Source: Paraescarpia echinospica (Eukaryota; Annelida; Polychaeta; Sabellida; Siboglinidae). Taken from it: a DNA stretch of 64,000 bases. Shown piece by piece: positions 11,601-20,600 of this stretch (the first letter of the stretch is position 1; each line of letters begins with the position of its first letter). A program made the position numbers and the translations under genes. The DNA is taken from positions 71,213,585-71,277,584 of the forward strand of contig CM034537.1 in assembly GCA_020002185.1 (NCBI GenBank), read 5' to 3'. The notes below the pieces were generated by a model. That model did no database searches, had not been told where the DNA came from, and was given only the letters and a program-made list of their open reading frames with translations.

Positions 11601-14600
11601 GCAGACAGGGTTGGCACTTTTCCGGGAAATACCGATTTTAGACAGGGCAGTGGGAAAAACCGGTATTTACCGGTAAATCTGGTATTTACCGGTAATATCC
11701 AGGAATAAGTCCATAACTGATATTACCATTGGCTAGTTCCTGTAATTAAACCTAGTCCATTTAGAAAGATAGTTAATAACCATCTAAAGCAAACAGGTTG
11801 ACTAGTTACTAGTTCAGGTGTATCCTTGTATTTATTTAAAGCATGAAGTCAACGAGATGAAAGAGTAACTGATCAGTTAGTAAATAAATGTCATTGTCAC
11901 TCTCACAAGGGACAGTGCCAAGTACTACTAAAGTATGCTGACTGAAGTCAAACAGCCTGACCAGTATTGTCAGGTGCCAATTTGCAATCTGTTCAAGGAA
12001 CAAAGGAAATGGACATTGGCAGGTTCTACTGCAACCTCTCAACAAACATTAGTTGTGACATTGCCAGCCACACCATGCCTTGACATTTAGACTAAGGGAC
12101 AATGACTGGACCTACAAACAGCTGTAGCCATTGTCTCTATGAGCCCCAAATCAGCTCCAACTTAATATTTGAACTTGTAGTCTGCTGGGATCCTCTGCTG
12201 GGAAGCCACGTACCCCAGTATCAGTAGACCAGACTAGACATACACATTCTGTCATGCATCCTGTTCATGAAGCACTGGTCAGTTAGCATCATGAGGTCTT
12301 AGGTGATTTACTCCAAACAGCCCAAACTTGAGCTAATGCAGGAGTTGTATGGTGCTTGTTTGTGCGCATGCGTTGTGGGTAGTTTGTTTGTTTTATAGGC
12401 ACTTTAGATGATTGGGTGTGGTGAAAGGGAGGTTCATGATCGCTGTTTGAAACACTATGGGGCTTTCTAGTTCAGTAATCGGTGGTGGAATCAAGGGTAG
12501 AAAGAGAACACTGCTGCATTGATGCGGCACCTAGGGGCTACGTAATGGCCACGGTTTTTGACTGTGTTAGTAGACCTGGTGGGGGTGTGATGTTGATTAT
12601 GTTATTTAATATTTTGTAAAATGTCATGGCTTGTTTGATAATGCGTCGTTGTTCAAGAGTTGACCATCGAAGGGTGGCTATTAGGTATGCTGCGTTTGTT
12701 TGGCGTCTGTGGTCATTTCTGTCAAATCTGGCAGCACAGTGTTGTACTCTTTCAAGGTGTTTAATTTGGGTGGCAGTGTGTGGGTTCCATATGGGAGAGG
12801 CATACTCAAGTTTTGGTCGGATTAGCATGTTATAGGCTGTTTCTTTTACTTCGGGTTTGCATGGTCCGAGGATTCGTTTGATCATGCCTAGGACTTTTGA
12901 AGATTTGGAAGCTATGTCAGTGATATGGTTAGCCCAGGATTTGGAAGCTATGTCAGTGATATGGTTAGCCCAGGTTAGTGGAAGAGGTGGAAGACCGACT
13001 GACAATATATGGCAATTGTTTTATACAGTTGAAGAAGACGGCAAGGTGAAGAAAGCCCAATGCCAACAATGTCAGGCACTTGTGAGTGCTGACAAATGTG
13101 TGATTAAACAGGTAATTACCAATGTTTATCACCTTGACAGGATAGAACACATGGGCCAAAAACTATGGACAGATCAACAGGAAATCGCCAGACAACTGCT
13201 AAACATGCAGCAACCAATATTGCTTCCACTGATACTGGCTTTCCATGCAGACACCTTCCCAATTCCATCATCATTCTACAATGAGTCATGTGTTACATCC
13301 ATGTCTGGGGCTGTTTGGTGGAAATGTTTGAAGAGTGCTACTACCAACAATGACATTGGAAAAGAGCTGTGCAATCTTGCAATGCGACTGCTCATATTGC
13401 CTGCTAGTTCTGCATCAAACGAGATAATTTTCTCTAACTTTGGCATGCTTCAAACAAAGCTACGATACCACCTAGGTCTCACTAAAACAACAAAACTTGT
13501 GTCATGATACCGTGCACTTCGTGGCAGCACGTAGTTAGACTGGAAGAGCCATCCAGTCCCTACTGACACAGGCACAGTAACATTAAAACAGAAATGTTTC
13601 AGGCTCCAGCATGATTTACTGTTGTTTTTATTAGTCATGTACCTGAAGGTATTTGTTTCTCAGAAATAGCATGTTGAATTAGCACCACTTAGAGGTGAGC
13701 CTGTAGCAACACTGCCAGTACATGACAGTCAATTGAATATATTTTAGAATGTAATGTTTGTTGTTTTCAGTCAAACTATAATTATGATTGTTCAGTAATG
13801 ACCAGTGTTGATATATATATAATATATATATACATACATGCATGTATATATATATATATATATATATATTCATTCTGGTGATGGTACAGTAGCTTGTATT
13901 GCAAGAGAGCTTCAAATATAATACTTTTAAGAGTTTTTCCCAGTTATCCCGGTTTTTAGTCCTTTGGCTGAAGGTCCAAGGGACTATTGCCATCACTCTG
14001 CGTCCGCCGTCCGCTGTTAGCTGCCGTATCTCAGAAACCGTTCAGCAACTTTTTCTCTAATTTTGCATAGACATCTTGGGGCACTGCCACTATGCACGAG
14101 AAATCTGTATTTGATTGAATCATTTTAAGGGCTCCCTAGGGCCTCCAAGGACCCCAAAACTGGTAAAAATGTAAGATTTGGCCTATTTTTTCAAAAACTG
14201 TTCAACTTTTTTTCTAATTTTGCATAGATGTATCTTAGGGTGCTGCCACTATATACAAGAAATCTGTATTTGATTGAATCATTCTAAGGGGCCCCCAAAG
14301 TGCAAAAGGTTTACATTGTCTAGTGATGTGGTTTTGAGAAGGGCCCTTGAGACCACCCCCAACATTAGATGTTGTGTATTGTGCCACAAAATCAACAGCT
14401 GTGACTAATCTCTACAGCCCAGTCCATTGAGACCTTGACTAATCTTTAATTGGTCACACACCCAGGCAGAGTAGACACACTTGACCCCTGTTAGACTGAA
14501 CAGTTGCCTAACACTTTTAAACTGTATCTTCAAAACTATTGATTTTCTATAATTGCAAGTTGTGTTTATTTTGATGTTCATTTAATTATTATAAAATGGT

Positions 14601-17600
14601 GTGACTGTGGTGTCTATTGGTTAAAGATGTATTGTCTGTAGAAACCTGTAGGTGACAAACATAGACAATTAATATTCTGGACAACTATAGAGTGAAATAT
14701 CCTACACTTTATTTATATCAAATGCATTCTACTATTCTGTTTACGCTTGCCATGCCTTGTGTAGACATGGTACTGTGTAAATTCTCTGTCTGCTATTGTT
14801 TGATGGAAACTGTGACTAATCTGTAATTGGTCACTGGCAGTAGCTTGTGTCAACAGACAGCATTAAGCCACTAGACCCCTGTTAAACTGGACAGTTGCCT
14901 GTAGGTTTTAATCTGTGTCAAACAGTGAGTCTACCTTTTGCTCTCAGATAATCTGTCCTCTTAGTTTTACACATGAAGACATAATCTGGCATTACTTTAT
15001 CTTTGTAGCAGCACATTTGTACTTCTAGTGTATCATTGCAACATACATATTATATACTGTGTGCCACATTTGAATGTTGTGCATGTAATATTTCCATGCA
15101 ATCCATTTGCATATATAATGTAAAACTTCAACAGTCGTTTTCTTCATTTTCACTTTTTGATCCCTACCATGTTCACTGCTCCATAACTTTGCCAATTTTT
15201 GTAGCAGTCATATTTTTTGAAACCGTGTAAAGCACCCTACCAAACCTTTACAAGAATGTAAAAAAACAATGATACAATTTTTGTGACTTATCACTCATTT
15301 GGTCAGCCGGGGTCACATATAGACGTATTAGTCCAAAGGACTTCAGGGCCACTTGGCCCATTTTTACCACTACTTGGGGTTTTTCCCAGGACGGGTTTTA
15401 TCGGTATTTACCACCCGGTATTTACCAGGGTGGGAAAAACGTACCAACCCTGTAGGCAGACCTATTATAATATTTTGTTTTATTTTCGTCAGTCTATAAA
15501 AATTTCCGGCAGTGTATAAAAGTTTTATTACTTGCACTGCTAAGGTTAATATGACACATTTGGATGAAACTGGGAGGTACTGTTATATGTATCTTAATGT
15601 GATAAAGAAAACACTGTCAATGAGCCGGGGTAACCTAGGCTATTGTTATTCCTTCGAATGTTGTGATTGAAACCGGAATCTGTACACTTATGCGTGTTCT
15701 AACGATGTGGCAAGTATATTTAATTAACATGTCTTCAGTGCGCTTAGCAGACAACAATCACGAAACGGTTTATGTTAGTGCCTTCCGCCCGCGTCCCTGT
15801 TTACGTCGGTTGACACGAGGTAGCAGGGGCGCCATGACACTTCGCAACGTTTTACACGGAAACCCATCCAATACTAGGGACGATCGCAGAATTTCCATTC
15901 CAAAAGGTCAATTCTTGTTACTTTTCAGGACTTCTGCAATGATTATCTGTATTTTTTATTAAGTTGAATGATTGTTATAATAGTCTTGCCGGAATATAAT
16001 ATAATGTTAAGAGAAAAGTTTTTGGTCAGAGGCATCATCAAATTATTATTTTTTGTTCTTGAAAAAATGCATACGGTCGCACAGAAATATTAGGGAAGGT
16101 CGGGTTACTGGAAACGCAGGTATTATTTTATTTGGTCTTATGATAGACAACTGGTTGACTTGACAAGGACTGACCGGTGTGTGCTTGTGTGTTTGCAGGC
16201 CGTACCTGATCCTTGAGACTGACGGAGATGAGAAGGTGATGCAGAAGTACAAGGAAGCCGGTGAACAAGCCGGCATCCACATCAAGACTGCCAGAGACTT
16301 CACCAAGATAGATGGCAGCTGTCTTGGTAGCTGCATCTACAAACTCATTACAAGCAGCATCGCAAAGGAGAAGGCCTTATGGCCCATGTGGATGGTCAGT
16401 ACTGGGGTCTATATACTCCACTACATACTCCACTATATACTCCACTACATACTCCACTATATACTCCACTACATACTCCACTATATGCTCCACTACATAT
16501 TCCACTATATACTCCACTACATACACCACTATGTACTCCACTACAAACTCCACTATATACTCCACTATATACTCCCCTATATACTCCACTATATGCTCCA
16601 CTACATATTCCACTATATACTCCACTATATACTCCACTATATACTCCACTACAAACTCCACTATATACTCCACTATATACTCCACTACATACTCCACTAC
16701 ATGCTCCACTATATACTCCACTACATACTCCACTATATACTCCACTACATACTCCACTATATACTCCACTATATACTCCACTACATACTCCACTATATAC
16801 TCCACTATATACTCCACTACGTACTCCACTATATACTCCACTCATGTCAGTTGTGTTTTCTCTTTGTGTTTGTATATAAATATTTTATCAAACGCTTATG
16901 ACAATGTTACCAACTATAGATCAACTCTACAGAATTCTGTTTACAGTATACTCAGTACTTTTTATAATACACTTTACTTTTTATTAAAAAGGGGTTACTT
17001 TTATTGATAAGGCTTTCAGAGTACTTTGTGAAAACAATTATTAGTAAACATATTTTCTGCCAGGAAATGAGTAAAAGAAAGAAAATCACCTACCGGCTAT
17101 AAAAGTGGAGAGCAGGAAATAGTAAACACTGATATTCATGCCTAATGAATGTGTTTATGATTGTGCAGATTGGTGACATATACAGCTCGCGCGTGGCGAG
17201 TCGTATGGGCAGTGAGTACGTGAACGCAATGAACATGCTTCTGATGACACTGCGTGGCACTCCCATCACATACTACGGCGAAGAGATCGGAATGATCGAC
17301 CTCAATCTGACGGCCGTCGACACGTCAAAGTTCAACCTGTTTGGCAACGCCAAGGTACGCACCTGGCATAGTTGAGATGACCTGTCAGGGCAGCCACATT
17401 CATGTTGGTAAATTTACTCGAAAGGTTTACATTTCTGTAGGTGTAAACAAATACAGCTCACATGTTTAGCTGTATTGGCTACCAGTATGTAAACGTGACA
17501 AATATGCTTCTTTTTAAACATATTTGTGTAGTTTGACCATCAACTTTTGATGCCAGTCAGGGGTTCATCTATGTCCCATCCCCAATTGTCACAGTTTTAG

Positions 17601-20600
17601 AGTTCATACCGGACGTTAGATGGGCATAAATAGATGGTTTATAACATTATGCCACGAGTTTGGGACATTTTATGTAACTTAGTTAATATGAATACGTCAG
17701 GAAATCCGTCTTCCTGTCTGTGTGTATGTAGTGCCATCTGGAGGATGGGGACTTATGTATGTAGTACCGCCTGGAGGATGAGGACTTGTGTATGTAGTGC
17801 ATTCTGGAGGATGGGAACTTGTGTATGTAGTGCCCTCTGGAGGATGGGGACTTGTGTATGTAGTTCCATCTGGAGGATGGGGACTTGTGTATGTAGTGCC
17901 ATCTGGAGGATGGGGACTTGTGTATGTAGTACCGTCTGGAGGATGGAGACTTGTGTATGTAGTGCCATCTGGAGGATGGGGACTTGTGTATGTAGTACCG
18001 TCTGGAGGATGGGGACTTGTGTATGTAGTGCCATCTGGAGGATGGGGACTTGTGTATGCAATACCGTCTGGAGGATGGGGACTTGTGTATGTAATGCCCT
18101 CTGGAGGATGGGGACTTGTGTATGTAGTGCCATCTGGAGGATGGGAACTTGTGTATGTAGTTCCGTCTGGAGGATGGGAACTTGTGTATGTAGTGCCATC
18201 TGGAGGACGGCGACTTGTGTATGTAGTACCGTCTGGAGGATGGGGACTTGTGTATGTAGTGCCCTCTGGAGGATGGGGACTTGTGTATGTAGTGCCATCT
18301 GGAGGATGGGAACTTGTGTATGTAGTGCCCTCTGGAGGATGGGGACTTGTGTATGTAGTGCCATCTGGAGGATGGGGACTTGTGTATGTAGTACCGTCTG
18401 GAGGATGGGGACTTGTGTATGTAGTGCCATCTGGAGCGTGGGGACTTGTGTATGTAGTACCGTCTGGAGGATGGGAACTTGTGTATGTAATGCCCTCTGG
18501 AGGATGGGGACTTGTGTATGTAGTACCGTCTGGAGGATGGGAACTTGTGTATGTAGTGCCATCTGGAGGATGGGAACTTGTGTATGTAGTGCCTTCTGGA
18601 GGATGGGGACTTGTGTATGTAATGCCATCTGGAGGATGGGGACTTGTGTATGTAGTGCCATCTGGAGGATGGGGACTTGTGTATGTAGTGCCATCTGGAG
18701 GATGGGAACTTGTGTATGTAGTGCCTTCTGGAGGATGGGGACTTGTGTATGTAGTGCCATCTGGAGGATGAGGACTTGTGTATGTAGTGCCATCTGGAGG
18801 ATGGGGTCTTGTGTATGTAGTGCCTTCTGGAGGATGGGGACTTGTGTAAGTAGTGCCATCTGGAGGATGGGGACTTGTGTATGTAGTGCCATGTGGAGGA
18901 TGGGGACTTGTGTATGTAGTACCGTCTGGAGGATGGGAACTTGTGTATGTAATGCCCTCTGGAGGATGGGGACTTGTGTATGTAGTACCGTCTGGAGGAT
19001 GGGAACTTGTGTATGTAGTGCCATCTGGAGGATGGGGACTTGTGTATGTAATGCCATCTGGAGGATGGGGACTTGTGTATGTAGTGCCATCTGGAGGATG
19101 GGGACTTGTGTATGTAGTGCCATCTGGAGGATGGGGACTTGTGTATGTAGTGCCATCTGGGGGATGGGAACTTGTGTATGTAGTGCCTTCTGGAGGATGG
19201 GGACTTGTGTATGTAGTGCCATCTGGAGGATGGGGACTTGTGTATGTAGTGCCATCTGGAGGATGGGGTCTTGTGTATGTAGTGCCTTCTGGAGGATGGG
19301 GACTTGTGTATGTAGTGCCATCTGGAGGATGGGGACTTGTGTATGTAGTGCCATGTGGAGGATGGGGAATTGTGAATGTAGTGCCATCTGGAGGATGGGG
19401 ACTTGTGTATGTAGTACCGTCTGGAGGATGGAGACTTGTGTATGTAGTGCCATCTGGAGGATGGGGACTTGTGTATGTAGTACCGTCTGGAGGATGGGGA
19501 CTTGTGTATGTAGTGCCATCTGGAGGATGGGGACTTGTGTATGCAGTACCGTCTGGAGGATGGGGACTTGTGTATGTAATGCCCTCTGGAGGATGGGGAC
19601 TTGTGTATGTAGTGCCATCTGGAGGATGGGAACTTGTGTATGTAGTTCCGTCTGGAGGATGGGAACTTGTGTATGTAGTGCCATCTGGAGGACGGCGACT
19701 TGTGTATGTAGTACCGTCTGGAGGATGGGGACTTGTGTATGTAGTGCCCTCTGGAGGATGGGGACTTGTGTATGTAGTGCCATCTGGAGGATGGGAACTT
19801 GTGTATGTAGTGCCCTCTGGAGGATGGGGACTTGTGTATGTAGTGCCATCTGGAGGATGGGGACTTGTGTATGTAGTACCGTCTGGAGGATGGGGACTTG
19901 TGTATGTAGTGCCATCTGGAGCGTGGGGACTTGTGTATGTAGTACCGTCTGGAGGATGGGAACTTGTGTATGTAATGCCCTCTGGAGGATGGGGACTTGT
20001 GTATGTAGTACCGTCTGGAGGATGGGAACTTGTGTATGTAGTGCCATCTGGAGGATGGGAACTTGTGTATGTAGTGCCTTCTGGAGGATGGGGACTTGTG
20101 TATGTAATGCCATCTGGAGGATGGGGACTTGTGTATGTAGTGCCATCTGGAGGATGGGGACTTGTGTATGTAGTGCCATCTGGAGGATGGGAACTTGTGT
20201 ATGTAGTGCCTTCTGGAGGATGGGGACTTGTGTATGTAGTGCCATCTGGAGGATGAGGACTTGTGTATGTAGTGCCATCTGGAGGATGGGGTCTTGTGTA
20301 TGTAGTGCCTTCTGGAGGATGGGGACTTGTGTAAGTAGTGCCATCTGGAGGATGGGGACTTGTGTATGTAGTGCCATGTGGAGGATGGGGACTTGTGTAT
20401 GTAGTACCGTCTGGAGGATGGGAACTTGTGTATGTAATGCCCTCTGGAGGATGGGGACTTGTGTATGTAGTACCGTCTGGAGGATGGGAACTTGTGTATG
20501 TAGTGCCATCTGGAGGATGGGGACTTGTGTATGTAATGCCATCTGGAGGATGGGGACTTGTGTATGTAGTGCCATCTGGAGGATGGGGACTTGTGTATGT

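Larger units (their letters stand above)
11606..15452 (+). mobile_element. hAT transposon, internally deleted, in intron 6
   Basis: A 3847-bp element starting CAGGGTTGGCAC and ending in the complement of CAGGGTTGGTAC, bounded by perfect 8-bp direct repeats TAGGCAGA (11598-11605 and 15453-15460). Subterminal GGTATTTACC motifs lie at both ends. The inverted copy has a single TAGGCAGA (as its complement, 42309-42316), i.e. the unoccupied site. Inside are a transposase relic, LINE fragments, a TA microsatellite and a duplicated ~177-bp block. Confidence 0.93.

Noticed and set aside
12857..13507. Whole 216-codon frame as one gene
   Set aside because: The first part is antisense of a LINE fragment; only 12975 onward is transposase-derived.
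15663..15962. About 99-codon frame kept in both arms (15663-15962 and 41801-42100)
   Set aside because: No ATG at the start, no recognisable motif. Conservation only reflects the recent duplication.
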